From assembly GCF_036637135.1 (NCBI RefSeq), contig NZ_JAVWNC010000002.1, positions 1-64,000 on the forward strand: a stretch of DNA of 64,000 nucleotides. Direction: 5' to 3'. The notes under the pieces are model-generated. The model was given only the letters and a program-made list of their open reading frames with translations. It made no database searches and was not told the origin of the DNA. Shown here one piece after another: positions 27,957 through 37,109 of this stretch (position 1 is its first letter; each line of letters opens with the position of its first letter). Origin of the DNA: Anaerorhabdus sp036637135. Lineage in GTDB: Bacteria; Bacillota_I; Bacilli_A; Erysipelotrichales; Erysipelotrichaceae. The position numbers and the translations under genes are program-made.

Positions 27957-28223
27957 CTATGCGATGACTTTTTGAGCACGTAGTACTTCTTCGATAGTTT
28001 TGATAGCGATTTCTTCATCTTCACCTTCGCAAGAAACTACTACTTCAGATTGAGTAGGAATACCTAATGACATTACACCCATAATAGATTTCATGTTCAC
28101 AGTACGTCCTTTATAAGCCACTTTGACTTCACTTTTGAATTTACTTGCTGCATTAACTGCTACTGTTGCAGGACGAGCATGTAATCCAACAGGGTCAATT
28201 ACCAACACTGAAATTTGTTTCAT
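27957..28223 (-). CDS. ptsH: Phosphocarrier protein HPr
   Basis: The 88-residue protein carries phosphate from Enzyme I to PTS EIIA domains. The phosphorylated His15 is in GLHARPAT and the regulatory Ser46 in NMKSIMGV, so it should be a substrate of HPr kinase and a CcpA co-effector. The ATG at 28223 has AGGAGG at proper spacing; upstream in-frame codons are rejected. ptsI is not adjacent, unlike in most Firmicutes. A good promoter lies just upstream and a strong terminator just downstream. It would serve the mannose-type PTS encoded at 46.6-49.9 kb. Confidence 0.97.
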   Translation of the reverse strand: MKQISVLVIDPVGLHARPATVAVNAASKFKSEVKVAYKGRTVNMKSIMGVMSLGIPTQSEVVVSCEGEDEEIAIKTIEEVLRAQKVIA

Positions 28224-28251
28224 CTTCTTAATCCTCCTGTATACTAACTTC

Positions 28252-28280
28252 ATTTTAAACTATATTTTGATAAACTACAA
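28252..28280 (-). promoter_or_regulatory. Predicted ptsH promoter
   Basis: TTGTAG (28275-28280) and TAAAAT (28252-28257) on the minus strand are 17 bases apart, in the 61-base gap between rlmH and ptsH. Confidence 0.6.
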
Positions 28281-28284
28281 GAAG

Positions 28285-28761
28285 TTACTTGTGATAATTT
28301 TCATTTTTTCGTATTTTGTAACTACGATAGATTTGTTCAACCAACAATAATCGAACCATTTGATGTGGAAAAGTACAGTTAGATAAGCACCAACGCACAT
28401 TTGCACGCTGTATTACTTGTTCACTATAACCCATTGATCCCGCAATCACAAATGTAACTTTACTTGACTGATATGTCGATATTTCATCTAATTTTTGACT
28501 AATTTCTTCAGAACTAAAGTTTTTACCATGTAAATCCAAACAAATTACTACTTCATCATCCTTAATTCTTGATAGAATTGCTTCTCCTTCTTTTTGCTTT
28601 ACAATCTCTTGTTCTGCAATCGATGCATTGGGAGCACAAGCACCATCAGGAACCTCCATGATTTCTATCTTTGTATAAGGACCTAAACGCTTAACATACT
28701 CTTGTATCCCATCGTTGAAGTATTTTTCTTTTATTTTCCCAACCGCAACGATTTTTATCAT
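28285..28761 (-). CDS. rlmH: 23S rRNA pseudouridine-1915 N3-methyltransferase
   Basis: The 158-residue SPOUT methyltransferase modifies pseudouridine 1915 in helix 69 of 23S rRNA. The conserved SAM-knot segments are visible: VICLDLHGKNFSSEE, FVIAGSMGYSEQV and FPHQMVRLLLVEQIYRSYKI, ending in the typical ENYHK tail. It overlaps htrA by four bases. The walJ-htrA-rlmH order is the one commonly found beside the wal operon close to oriC in Firmicutes. Confidence 0.97.
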   Translation of the reverse strand: MIKIVAVGKIKEKYFNDGIQEYVKRLGPYTKIEIMEVPDGACAPNASIAEQEIVKQKEGEAILSRIKDDEVVICLDLHGKNFSSEEISQKLDEISTYQSSKVTFVIAGSMGYSEQVIQRANVRWCLSNCTFPHQMVRLLLVEQIYRSYKIRKNENYHK

Positions 28762-29840
28762 TCTAAGACAACCGTCACTGTAATTTCTGCATTATCTCTT
28801 ACTATGGTTAATATAACTTCATCTCCAACATTTAAATCATATAGTACTTTTCTAAAGTCTTTAAACGTAAAGATATCAATATCATTTATTTTAACCAAGA
28901 CATCTCCAGATAAAACTCCACTCGTATTAGCTGGTGTGCCTTCAAATACCTTTGTAATTAACACTCCACGAGTACGATCTAAATTAATTCCCATGTAACT
29001 CTTTTGATAAATAGTTAATTGAGATATATCTTTACCTATCACACCTAAAATTGGACGAAGTACTTGCCCGTTTTCTTTTAATTGATCCACGATCGGAATA
29101 ATCTCATTAATCGGAATTGCAAAGCCTAAACCCTCGACATCTTCATTCGCAATTTTCATAGAAGTAATTCCCACTAAATCACCACTCATATTAATAAGTG
29201 GTCCACCACTATTTCCCGGGTTTATCGCAGCGTCAGTTTGAAGTACTGACATTTCCCAATCATCGATACCATTTTCGTCAATATCAACCGCTATTGATCG
29301 ATCAACGCCAGAAATAATACCAAAAGTTACTGAGCCTTGTAAGCTTAAATCAAGCGGACTACCAATCGCAAGAATGTATTCCCCTTTTTTAACAATACTT
29401 GAGTCTCCTAAATTAAATGGCTCAACTGTAAATGATGGATGAACTCGAAGTAATGCGATATCACTAAAAGCATCACTACCCAATAGCTCTGCAACCATTG
29501 TTTCACCATTATCAAAGGAAACATATACTTCTGTTGCTCCTTCAACTACATGATGATTTGTCACAACATAAACACCTTCATCATCTTTACCATAAATAAC
29601 ACCACTACCTATTCCCAATACATTTTCATGTGCACTGCTGGTAATTCCAACAACTTTTGATTCTGTCTTGGATACGATACTTGTTAGATCTGTGGTAAAA
29701 CCATTGATTGTGTTGTTATTGTAGATTGGACTTACTTTTTGAATAGATGTTTCTTGATTCTTTACTTTACTGATTTCATAAGTTAAGTAACTATTCCATA
29801 CCAAGAGAACAGCAATTAGCGCTATGAGAAATTTCTTCAT
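28758..29840 (-). CDS. HtrA/DegP-like membrane serine protease
   Basis: The 360-residue S1C protease has an N-terminal membrane anchor (residues about 3-22), a trypsin-like domain and one C-terminal PDZ domain. The catalytic triad is visible as His in TNHHVVEG, Asp in AFSDIALLRV and Ser in AINPGNSGGPL. PDZ features include GVLITKVFEGTPANTSGV. Such proteins degrade or refold damaged proteins at the outer membrane face. The ATG has AGGAGG upstream, inside the 3' end of walJ; the reading frames overlap by 50 bases. Confidence 0.95.
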   Translation of the reverse strand: MKKFLIALIAVLLVWNSYLTYEISKVKNQETSIQKVSPIYNNNTINGFTTDLTSIVSKTESKVVGITSSAHENVLGIGSGVIYGKDDEGVYVVTNHHVVEGATEVYVSFDNGETMVAELLGSDAFSDIALLRVHPSFTVEPFNLGDSSIVKKGEYILAIGSPLDLSLQGSVTFGIISGVDRSIAVDIDENGIDDWEMSVLQTDAAINPGNSGGPLINMSGDLVGITSMKIANEDVEGLGFAIPINEIIPIVDQLKENGQVLRPILGVIGKDISQLTIYQKSYMGINLDRTRGVLITKVFEGTPANTSGVLSGDVLVKINDIDIFTFKDFRKVLYDLNVGDEVILTIVRDNAEITVTVVLE

Positions 29841-30588
29841 TATCTTTTCCTCCTTGTACTAATTCATACTGACCTGCTGCAACAATCACCAAATCAGCAT
29901 TCAAACAATCTTTCTTTTTTAACAATGCTTCTGTGTTAACTTCTAAAGCTTTTTGTCTTGTATTCGCTTCTTCTGAAATATGAGCCAGGAATATTTGTTT
30001 CGTATTCTTTGTCACTATTTGTTCCAACACTTCTGCACAATTCTCATTACACAAGTGTCCATTATCTGAAAAAATACGTTGTTTTACAAAATGTGGTCTT
30101 CTTGATTCCATTAACATTTTAATATCATGATTACTCTCAAGCACAATATAATCAGCACCAACAAGTAATTCATAATAAGATTCATTTAAATAGCCTGTAT
30201 CTGTTATATATACAAGTTTTTCACTACCATTTTCAATAACATAACCTACCGTATTCTCAGCATCATGGCTAAGTGGTAACGGTGTAATTGTTAGATGCTT
30301 TACATCAAATGATTGAAAAGGTTTAACAAGATGAAACATGATGCAATCATCCAGTGGACTTGCAGAATAAACTTCAGTATTTTTAAACATTTTGATTTGA
30401 CTAATATGGTCAACATGATGATGCGTGATTAAGCACGCATCAACATCATTGAGAGTTACATTTAATTTTTGATAACTTAGTTCCAAATGTCTCCGTGTTG
30501 ATCCACAATCAATGACAAGTGTACAATCATCATCTTGTAGAACAAAACTATTTCCTTTAGAACCACTACAACAAAGTGCAAATTTCAT
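29791..30588 (-). CDS. walJ: WalJ/YycJ-like metallo-beta-lactamase-fold hydrolase
   Basis: The 265-residue protein has the metallo-beta-lactamase fold: CSGSKGNSFVLQ at the N-terminus and the metal motif THHHVDH at about residues 55-61, followed by LPLSHDAENTVGYVI and ITDTGY. This matches YycJ/WalJ, proposed to act in DNA metabolism or cell-wall coordination. The ATG at 30588 begins one base after the stop of the M23 peptidase gene. The last 50 bases overlap htrA in another frame, an unusually long overlap. Neither walR nor walK is adjacent. Confidence 0.9.
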   Translation of the reverse strand: MKFALCCSGSKGNSFVLQDDDCTLVIDCGSTRRHLELSYQKLNVTLNDVDACLITHHHVDHISQIKMFKNTEVYSASPLDDCIMFHLVKPFQSFDVKHLTITPLPLSHDAENTVGYVIENGSEKLVYITDTGYLNESYYELLVGADYIVLESNHDIKMLMESRRPHFVKQRIFSDNGHLCNENCAEVLEQIVTKNTKQIFLAHISEEANTRQKALEVNTEALLKKKDCLNADLVIVAAGQYELVQGGKDNEEISHSANCCSLGME

Positions 30589-30589
30589 A

Positions 30590-32113
30590 TTAACACGCCA
30601 AGAATCCATTACATGGATCTAATCTTTGGTTTGGATTTGATGATAACATGATAAAGAAATGAACGTGAGGTCCTGACGCTTTACCTGTCATACCTATTTG
30701 TCCAATAACCTCCCCTTTATCAACACGATCTCCTACTTTTAAATCCGTTGGTTTATTCATATGACCATAATAAGTACGATATCCTGTATTACCATGATCA
30801 ATAATCATATAGTTACCATTGATACCTGTATAACCTACTTCATAGACCGTACCACGGTCAGCTGCGTATACATTTCCATAACGATTGTATGGATTTTGGA
30901 AGTCAACTGCTTTATGTCCTGAATAACATCCCCAACGACATGTAATAATTGGGTTATCAATTGGATAACGGAATGTACCAGTACCATTACCTGGAATTTC
31001 CAATGTACCTACACGAATAATTTCTTGTTGCGGTTGTATTGTAATAATAGAAGAAATTTCTTCCCCTGAAACGATAACTCCATTAATCCAAGTTTCTTCA
31101 ACCAATGTATTTTTCGAACCTACTTTTGCAACCTGAATAACTTCTTCTTCATTGGTATACATTGTTGGATCTTCTTGATAAATTGTCCCTGCAGGTTCTT
31201 CATCTCTTTTACGTAATGATTCCTTCATTACCACTACATCAATCGGTGATTGGAAATAAGTTACATTCAATTGAGTTCCTGGTGATAATACCTGATCAAC
31301 ACTTGTTAGAATGTCATCATTGATATTTACAACTTGGCGATCTGATAAAAAGTTATTTTTACTTCCGACCCCTTGAATTGTATCTCCTGGAACAACAGTA
31401 TAGTATTGTTTTTCTACACCTTCACCCCATTTTAAATATTCAAGTATTTCATCTTCAGTAGTCATAATTTTACTAGGTTCTGCATATGCTTTTTTCATTG
31501 TGATACTTTGTAGAATTTCAATCGCCATGTCACGTTCACCATAGGTTGTTAATGGTGGAACTGTTTCATTACTTGTGATTGCATTCAATGAACTTTCTTC
31601 TACAAAATACAACAAATACTTATGAAGAGCTTCTTCATACTTCTTTACATCATCTACATAAATAGTTGCGAATGTACCATTTTCATCCGCAAAGTCGATT
31701 GCGTTTACTTGTACTGTATATGAGTTTTTATCTTTCAAATATTGAGTGATTTGTTCATCAATATTTTCATATTCGTTATAACTTAATTCTTTAATTTCAT
31801 AAATATCTTTCCCCGTGTCTAGATGTGTACCTGGGAATTTTTCTTCATATTGTTCACTATAAATTTGGCCTAATAAGTTTGAGATGGTTTTCTCATCACT
31901 TAAAACTCCAAGCAAAACACCTGAATCGTATATCTTAGTTACTTCCTTAGGTTCAAGACGTACACCTGTTACTTCTTGAGGAAGCAATGATTTTTCTATT
32001 TGAGCATTTGCTTCTACAACTTTAACTGTTCCCATATCAAAGATTTGTGGAAGTAAAAATACAATCGCTAAACTTGCAAGTGCAGCAATTACTAGGGGTA
32101 AAACTTTTTTCAT
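30590..32113 (-). CDS. Membrane-anchored M23 peptidase with LysM and G5 domains
   Basis: The 507-residue protein has an N-terminal signal or anchor (residues 2-24), a region of about 200 residues with no clear match, a LysM-like segment (YYTVVPGDTIQGVG, about residue 240), a G5-type domain (about 285-370) and an M23 endopeptidase domain. The zinc residues appear in SGHKAVDF (His, Asp) and GPHVHF, with the catalytic His in YYGHMN. It should cut peptidoglycan cross-bridges. The ATG at 32113 has GAGAGGTG at better spacing than an upstream GTG. It sits between dnaB and walJ. Confidence 0.9.
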   Translation of the reverse strand: MKKVLPLVIAALASLAIVFLLPQIFDMGTVKVVEANAQIEKSLLPQEVTGVRLEPKEVTKIYDSGVLLGVLSDEKTISNLLGQIYSEQYEEKFPGTHLDTGKDIYEIKELSYNEYENIDEQITQYLKDKNSYTVQVNAIDFADENGTFATIYVDDVKKYEEALHKYLLYFVEESSLNAITSNETVPPLTTYGERDMAIEILQSITMKKAYAEPSKIMTTEDEILEYLKWGEGVEKQYYTVVPGDTIQGVGSKNNFLSDRQVVNINDDILTSVDQVLSPGTQLNVTYFQSPIDVVVMKESLRKRDEEPAGTIYQEDPTMYTNEEEVIQVAKVGSKNTLVEETWINGVIVSGEEISSIITIQPQQEIIRVGTLEIPGNGTGTFRYPIDNPIITCRWGCYSGHKAVDFQNPYNRYGNVYAADRGTVYEVGYTGINGNYMIIDHGNTGYRTYYGHMNKPTDLKVGDRVDKGEVIGQIGMTGKASGPHVHFFIMLSSNPNQRLDPCNGFLAC

Positions 32114-32135
32114 CGCACTCACCTCTCTTTATTTG

Positions 32136-33488
32136 TTACTGTTGGGATTTATCAACATTATAAAAAGCATTTATATCTGCTTTAAACGCAACATCAATCT
32201 TACGAGTTGCACCATTACGATGCTTCGCAATGTCAACCTCAACAGATTCTATTCCATTTTTAATTGATTCTTCTTTCTTCTCATCATTGTAGTAAGATTC
32301 TCTAAATAATAACATAATGATATCCGCATCTTGTTCCAAGGCACCAGATTCACGAAGATCTGACATCATTGGACGTTTATCAGTTCTAGCTTCTACTCCA
32401 CGAGATAATTGTGATAAGGCAATTACAGGTACCTTTAATTCACGGGCTAAAGCTTTTAGATTACGTGAGATTTCTGATACTTCTTGTTGACGATTATCAC
32501 TTGATTTACTACCACTACCTGAAATAAGTTGAATATAGTCGATGATAATACATTGAAGACCTTGTTCAGCTTCTAACTTTCGACATTTCGAGAAGATTTC
32601 TGAAACACGTACTCCCGGTGTATCATCAATATATATTTTTGTTGATTTTAATTCTGTGACTGCTTCTGATAATTGATTCCATTCTCCTGTCGATAAGAAC
32701 CCTGTTTTTAAATGATCTCCCATAACCGTACTCTTTGCAGAAAGAATACGTGAAATTAACTGTTCCGCAGGCATTTCTAGTGAGAAAATAGCGATTGCTT
32801 TCTTTGTATTAATTTGAGCAATATTCATTCCTAAATTAAGTGCAAAAGCAGTTTTCCCCATAGAAGGACGTGCAGCAAGGATAACTAAATCACCTGGTTG
32901 AAATCCATGTGTTAAGCGATCTAAATCTTTAAATCCTGTCGCAACTCCTGTAATAGGAGAGTGGTTATCTGACATCTTTTGAATGTTTTCAATGACTGAA
33001 TTAATTACTTCTGTTCCTGTTCTAAAATCTGTTGTTCTACGATTTCTAGTTACACTAAGAATTAACTTCTCAGCACTATCTAAATAATCATCAATATCTA
33101 CTTGTCCTTCAAAACCTTCTTCAGCAATACTTTGCGATGCTTCAATTAAATTACGCATGTATGCTTTGTTTTGAAGTATTTCTACATATGTTTTTGTGTT
33201 TGCACTTGTTACCGCTGCATCACAAAGTTGCATTAAGTAATCTACGCCACCAACTTGACTTAAACGATTAACATCATTTAGTCTTGCTGAAACTGTCGTC
33301 ATATCCACTGGTTTACCCTCACTGTGCAAGTCAAAAACTGCACGGTAAATTTTACGATGTGCATCTAAGTAAAAATCTTGGTCACTCAATCCTGAATCCA
33401 TCACAACAGTTAAACTGTTGGAATAAACCATGAGCGTTCCTAGTAATGACTGTTCAGCTTCTAAACTATTCGGCATTTGGCGAATCAT
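32136..33488 (-). CDS. dnaB: Replicative DNA helicase
   Basis: The 450-residue DnaB-type helicase has the N-terminal DnaG-interacting domain (LEAEQSLLGTLMV) and the RecA-like C-terminal domain with Walker A ARPSMGKTAFALN (about residue 210), Walker B CIIIDYIQLI and the DnaB motif LSQLSRGVEAR with RPMMSDLRESGALEQDAD. It unwinds DNA ahead of the replisome. It follows rplI by eight bases, the normal Firmicutes order rplI-dnaB, and precedes the M23 peptidase by 22 bases. Confidence 0.97.
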   Translation of the reverse strand: MIRQMPNSLEAEQSLLGTLMVYSNSLTVVMDSGLSDQDFYLDAHRKIYRAVFDLHSEGKPVDMTTVSARLNDVNRLSQVGGVDYLMQLCDAAVTSANTKTYVEILQNKAYMRNLIEASQSIAEEGFEGQVDIDDYLDSAEKLILSVTRNRRTTDFRTGTEVINSVIENIQKMSDNHSPITGVATGFKDLDRLTHGFQPGDLVILAARPSMGKTAFALNLGMNIAQINTKKAIAIFSLEMPAEQLISRILSAKSTVMGDHLKTGFLSTGEWNQLSEAVTELKSTKIYIDDTPGVRVSEIFSKCRKLEAEQGLQCIIIDYIQLISGSGSKSSDNRQQEVSEISRNLKALARELKVPVIALSQLSRGVEARTDKRPMMSDLRESGALEQDADIIMLLFRESYYNDEKKEESIKNGIESVEVDIAKHRNGATRKIDVAFKADINAFYNVDKSQQ

Positions 33489-33496
33489 ACTTAATC

Positions 33497-33943
33497 CTAC
33501 GCTTTCTCTTTAACGTGACACTTAATTTCTCCAATAACATTCTTATACAATTCTGCTTTCACAGTTGTATAACCTAAACCTGAAATTGGATCTGTATCAA
33601 TAAACTTTCTCTTATCCACATGAATATCAAATTTCTTACTCAATTCTTCAGCTACTTGTTTTGTAGAAACAGAACCAAAAACTCTTCCATTCTTACTATT
33701 CAATGTAAACTCTAGTGTGATTTCTTTTAATCTTTCCTTTAATGCAATTGCTTGTTTTTCTAAATCAGCTGCATTTTGTCTTGCTTCTTCTTTTTGATCT
33801 TCTAATATTTCCATACTTTTTGCAGTTGCTTGTACTGCTAAGCCTTTAGATATAAGAAAATTTCTTGCATATCCATCAGCCACTTCTAATACTTGGCCTT
33901 TTTTACCAACTTTTTTTACATCACTCAGTAGGATTACTTTCAT
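33497..33943 (-). CDS. rplI: 50S ribosomal protein bL9
   Basis: The 148-residue protein begins MKVILLSDVKKVGKKGQVLE and continues with VADGYARNFLISKGLA, the L9 signature, then a long connecting helix and a C-terminal RNA-binding domain. The ATG at 33943 has GAGGAGG upstream, inside the 3' end of gdpP; a longer frame from 33982 is rejected. The 23-base overlap with gdpP implies coupled translation. L9 binds 23S rRNA. Confidence 0.96.
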   Translation of the reverse strand: MKVILLSDVKKVGKKGQVLEVADGYARNFLISKGLAVQATAKSMEILEDQKEEARQNAADLEKQAIALKERLKEITLEFTLNSKNGRVFGSVSTKQVAEELSKKFDIHVDKRKFIDTDPISGLGYTTVKAELYKNVIGEIKCHVKEKA

Positions 33944-35894
33944 TTCCGTCAACCTCCTCAAAATATCGACTAATTGCATCAATTAGTTCGTTCTTTAATT
34001 CTACCACATCTTTGCCATCTCTTTGTAGTGCAGCAGCAGTTAAATGTCCTCCACCATGCATATTTTCCATGATACGTTGTACATTCACTTTTCCTCTACT
34101 TCTTGCACTAATCGCAATTTGGCCATCATTAATCATCGCAATCACAAAACTCGCTTGAACATCCTTAATTTGAAGGATATTATCCGCAACTTGTGACATC
34201 ATGGAACGTGACACAATTTTATCAGTTACAGGTGCTATAACAATACCTTTTTCATATTGTTCACAATTATTCATAATCACAGATTTCATTGTAAATTCTG
34301 AATAAGTATCTTTTAAGTATTCATCTACTACAAGTGGATCAGCACCTAAGGTTCTTAACATACCTGCTGCTTCAAATGTACGTGTACCCGTTCTTACTTT
34401 AAAACGATTTGTATCAATAATCATACCTGCATACATTATGTTTGCTTCTAATTCATTTAATTCAATGCGATTTGATAAATAAGGTATAAATTCCGATATA
34501 AGTTCTGATGTACTTGATGCACCAGCTTCGATATAAACTAAGATTGGATTCATTTCTAAATCAGCACTACGACGATGATGATCAAATATAGCAATTTTCT
34601 TTGCATTCTCTAATAAATGAGAACCATTTGATTGTTTTAAACTATGATGATCAACCATGATAACAAGTGTATCATCACGATATTGATTCATCGCTTCATT
34701 CTCAGTTACAAATTGATGACGCGATAATAATTCTGTTTTATTCTTTTCAACTACAGCAGCAAGTTTCTCTTCTATACCACCTGTTTTCGCAATAATACAA
34801 CATGCTTTCCCATAGGCTTGCGTAATGCGACTCATCGCAATTGCTCCACCCATACAGTCAAAGTCAGCTTCTTTGTGACAACAAATCACAACATTACCTG
34901 CTTTTTGAATTAAATCCTTCAATGTATTCGCCATAATTCTTACACGAACACGACTACGTTTTTCAATTGCTTCTGAACTACCACCAAAGAATTTAACATC
35001 TTCTCCAGCTCTTCTTATCGCTACTTGGTCTCCTCCACGTGATTGTGCTAAATCAAGTAATTGAATAACCATTTCATCTAACTCTTCAAAGTTTGTAGTC
35101 CCTCTTGCAAATGACATTGATAATGTAATTGATACATCTAATTCTTGCGCAGCACGACGTACCGTATTTAAAATACTAAAACGATCTTCTACTAATTCCT
35201 TAAATATATTTTCATTTAATACAACCATGTAACGGTCATTCTTTAAACGTCTTAGAAGTAACCCATGACGTTTACACCATTCCACTACCGGTTGTCGAAT
35301 ACTATTATTAATACTTGATGTTAATTTTTCATCTTCATAACGAGTTGATTCTTCATAGTTATCTAGGTTAATTAACCCTATAACAATTTGTTCACCCTCA
35401 TATGCATCTTTAAACATCTTTGTCTCTGTTATATCTCTGAAGAATAATACTTTCGCATCATCTTTACGATGTACTAAATAAACATGATTATCTAACACAA
35501 TCTCTACTTCTTCTGCTTTACCCGAAATCAAATCATCCGTCTCTGGAAGCCATACTAGTAACTTCTTTCCTATACGGTTAAATCCTCTTTCTTCAAAAAT
35601 TTCACTCATCCAAGAAATAACATAATTATCATCATATGAAAGCATACCTGTTTCACCAAAGAGAAATGCTTCCTTCGCTTCAGTTCCTAAAACACGAGTT
35701 ATCCCTACATTGGTTTCTTCTAAATCTTTTTCATATACATTAAATAAGATAACAAATATCGCAATTTCAATTATCGTAATCAGTGAAGGCAAAATAATAT
35801 TAAAATCCCATAGCAGTTTAAAAAATACGATAATTAATACTTGGAAAACTAATAAAAGAGAAACTTGAATTTTCAGTTTATTTATTTTCTCCAC
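33921..35894 (-). CDS. gdpP: Cyclic-di-AMP phosphodiesterase GdpP
   Basis: The 657-residue membrane protein degrades c-di-AMP, which controls potassium and cell-wall balance. It has two N-terminal membrane segments (residues about 7-50), a PAS-like domain (about 75-140), a degenerate GGDEF domain (about 160-300) and a DHH-DHHA1 phosphodiesterase. The catalytic motifs are HKEADFDCMGGA, VDHH and IFDHHRR. The C-terminal GGG segment is in MHGGGHLTAAA. The start is a GTG with GGAGGG at good spacing, overlapping yybS by 17 bases. The order yybS-gdpP-rplI-dnaB is conserved in Firmicutes. Confidence 0.96.
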   Translation of the reverse strand: MEKINKLKIQVSLLLVFQVLIIVFFKLLWDFNIILPSLITIIEIAIFVILFNVYEKDLEETNVGITRVLGTEAKEAFLFGETGMLSYDDNYVISWMSEIFEERGFNRIGKKLLVWLPETDDLISGKAEEVEIVLDNHVYLVHRKDDAKVLFFRDITETKMFKDAYEGEQIVIGLINLDNYEESTRYEDEKLTSSINNSIRQPVVEWCKRHGLLLRRLKNDRYMVVLNENIFKELVEDRFSILNTVRRAAQELDVSITLSMSFARGTTNFEELDEMVIQLLDLAQSRGGDQVAIRRAGEDVKFFGGSSEAIEKRSRVRVRIMANTLKDLIQKAGNVVICCHKEADFDCMGGAIAMSRITQAYGKACCIIAKTGGIEEKLAAVVEKNKTELLSRHQFVTENEAMNQYRDDTLVIMVDHHSLKQSNGSHLLENAKKIAIFDHHRRSADLEMNPILVYIEAGASSTSELISEFIPYLSNRIELNELEANIMYAGMIIDTNRFKVRTGTRTFEAAGMLRTLGADPLVVDEYLKDTYSEFTMKSVIMNNCEQYEKGIVIAPVTDKIVSRSMMSQVADNILQIKDVQASFVIAMINDGQIAISARSRGKVNVQRIMENMHGGGHLTAAALQRDGKDVVELKNELIDAISRYFEEVDGNESNPTE

Positions 35895-36810
35895 TTTGAA
35901 CCCTCCTCAATAAGTCCACTCTCCAATTGGTTGTAATATAAAGAAAACCAAATAAAGAAAGTGCTGGTATTGCTACTGGTAATAAAAAGATAATCGCAAA
36001 TATTAAATAGAATGAAATATTCTTTTGAAATTTAGCAGCGCCTAAAACAAGTGCCCCAATATAACCAAAGAACATCAAATATAAATTAGAAGCTATATCC
36101 AAAATCATCATGAGTTCTTGAATCTTTGCATCTTGCGGTGTTTTGAGTAAAAACTCTGATCCAGCCCAACAAATTATCGCAACATATCCCAACCATTTTG
36201 GTGAAGATATTTGTGATAATGGTTTTGGTTTAGGAATTTGAAATCCCAAACGTGCAAGTAATAAACGAGAAAATAGATGGATTAATAAACCTTCTAATAC
36301 TCCTGTTAAAAATACACTAAATATAACTGCAATACGAATCATTTGATCAATATCAAATGGCAATGCCGCAACGGATGTACCAAGTGTTTGATTAATCACT
36401 TGCTTCATTGTTTGAGCTTCCATAGCTATATCATAACCGAAAAAGGATGCAAATAAAACAGTTGTTACTAAATTAGAAACTACGGAAATTGTCATTGCAA
36501 TAAGCATCAATCTGCGTGAAGTCCATTTTTGTTTTACCCCTTCTCCATAGATTAACCCTGTAGTTGCAGTAACACCAAAATAGAATATAGATTGTGGTGT
36601 ACCAAAAATCAACGTCAGAAAAATCATTGCACTAAATGGCAAGAGTCCATCTTTCCACCCATATTTTGCAGTGAAAAATACCATTGGTAACGGTAAAATC
36701 CATACAAATAGTTCTACTACTCCCCCCAATTGACGATTAATAACCAGAAGTAATCCTAGTAATGCAGTCATCATTGCGCCATCGGTAATTTTTCTCACAT
36801 TGTTATTCAT
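35878..36810 (-). CDS. YybS family membrane protein (DUF2232)
   Basis: The 310-residue protein has about eight hydrophobic segments and resembles YybS/DUF2232, an uncharacterised family encoded upstream of gdpP. Its S-component-like fold is suggested by family knowledge, not proven here. GGAGG precedes the ATG. It is the first gene downstream of the terminator that follows rpsR and its 3' end overlaps gdpP by 17 bases. No function is claimed. Confidence 0.88.
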   Translation of the reverse strand: MNNNVRKITDGAMMTALLGLLLVINRQLGGVVELFVWILPLPMVFFTAKYGWKDGLLPFSAMIFLTLIFGTPQSIFYFGVTATTGLIYGEGVKQKWTSRRLMLIAMTISVVSNLVTTVLFASFFGYDIAMEAQTMKQVINQTLGTSVAALPFDIDQMIRIAVIFSVFLTGVLEGLLIHLFSRLLLARLGFQIPKPKPLSQISSPKWLGYVAIICWAGSEFLLKTPQDAKIQELMMILDIASNLYLMFFGYIGALVLGAAKFQKNISFYLIFAIIFLLPVAIPALSLFGFLYITTNWRVDLLRRVQSGENK

Positions 36811-36832
36811 TTTATTTCCTCCAAAAGTTCAA

Positions 36833-36859
36833 AAACCTCCATCACATTGACGGAGGTTT
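36833..36859 (-). terminator. Intrinsic terminator after rpsR
   Basis: A 12-bp stem (AAACCUCCGUCA with UGAUGGAGGUUU, loop AUG) followed by UUGAAC lies six bases past rpsR on the minus strand. Only 22 bases then remain before yybS, with no obvious promoter, so read-through or a promoter inside rpsR must feed the next genes. Confidence 0.8.
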
Positions 36860-36864
36860 ACCTG

Positions 36865-37095
36865 TTAATCATTAACGTATGGTAATAGTGCCATTTGACG
36901 AGCACGTTTAATTGCTGTTGCTAACATACGTTGATACTTAGCACGAGTTCCAGTTACACGTCTAGGAATAATCTTTCCGTTCGCTGAAACAAATTTCTTC
37001 AACAATTCAATATCTTTATAGTCAATAGAAGTAACGTTATTTTTAGTAAAGTAACATACTTTCTTACGACCCATTCTTTGCTTTTTGAATGCCAT
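36865..37095 (-). CDS. rpsR: 30S ribosomal protein bS18
   Basis: The 76-residue protein shows the S18 core: CYFTKNNVTSIDYKD, LLKKFVSANGKI and PRRVTGTRAKYQRML, ending in the basic RARQMALLPY. It binds 16S rRNA as a pair with S6. It follows ssb by 14 bases in the standard rpsF-ssb-rpsR operon. Confidence 0.98.
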   Translation of the reverse strand: MAFKKQRMGRKKVCYFTKNNVTSIDYKDIELLKKFVSANGKIIPRRVTGTRAKYQRMLATAIKRARQMALLPYVND

Positions 37096-37109
37096 GGTAG
37101 ATCTCCTTT

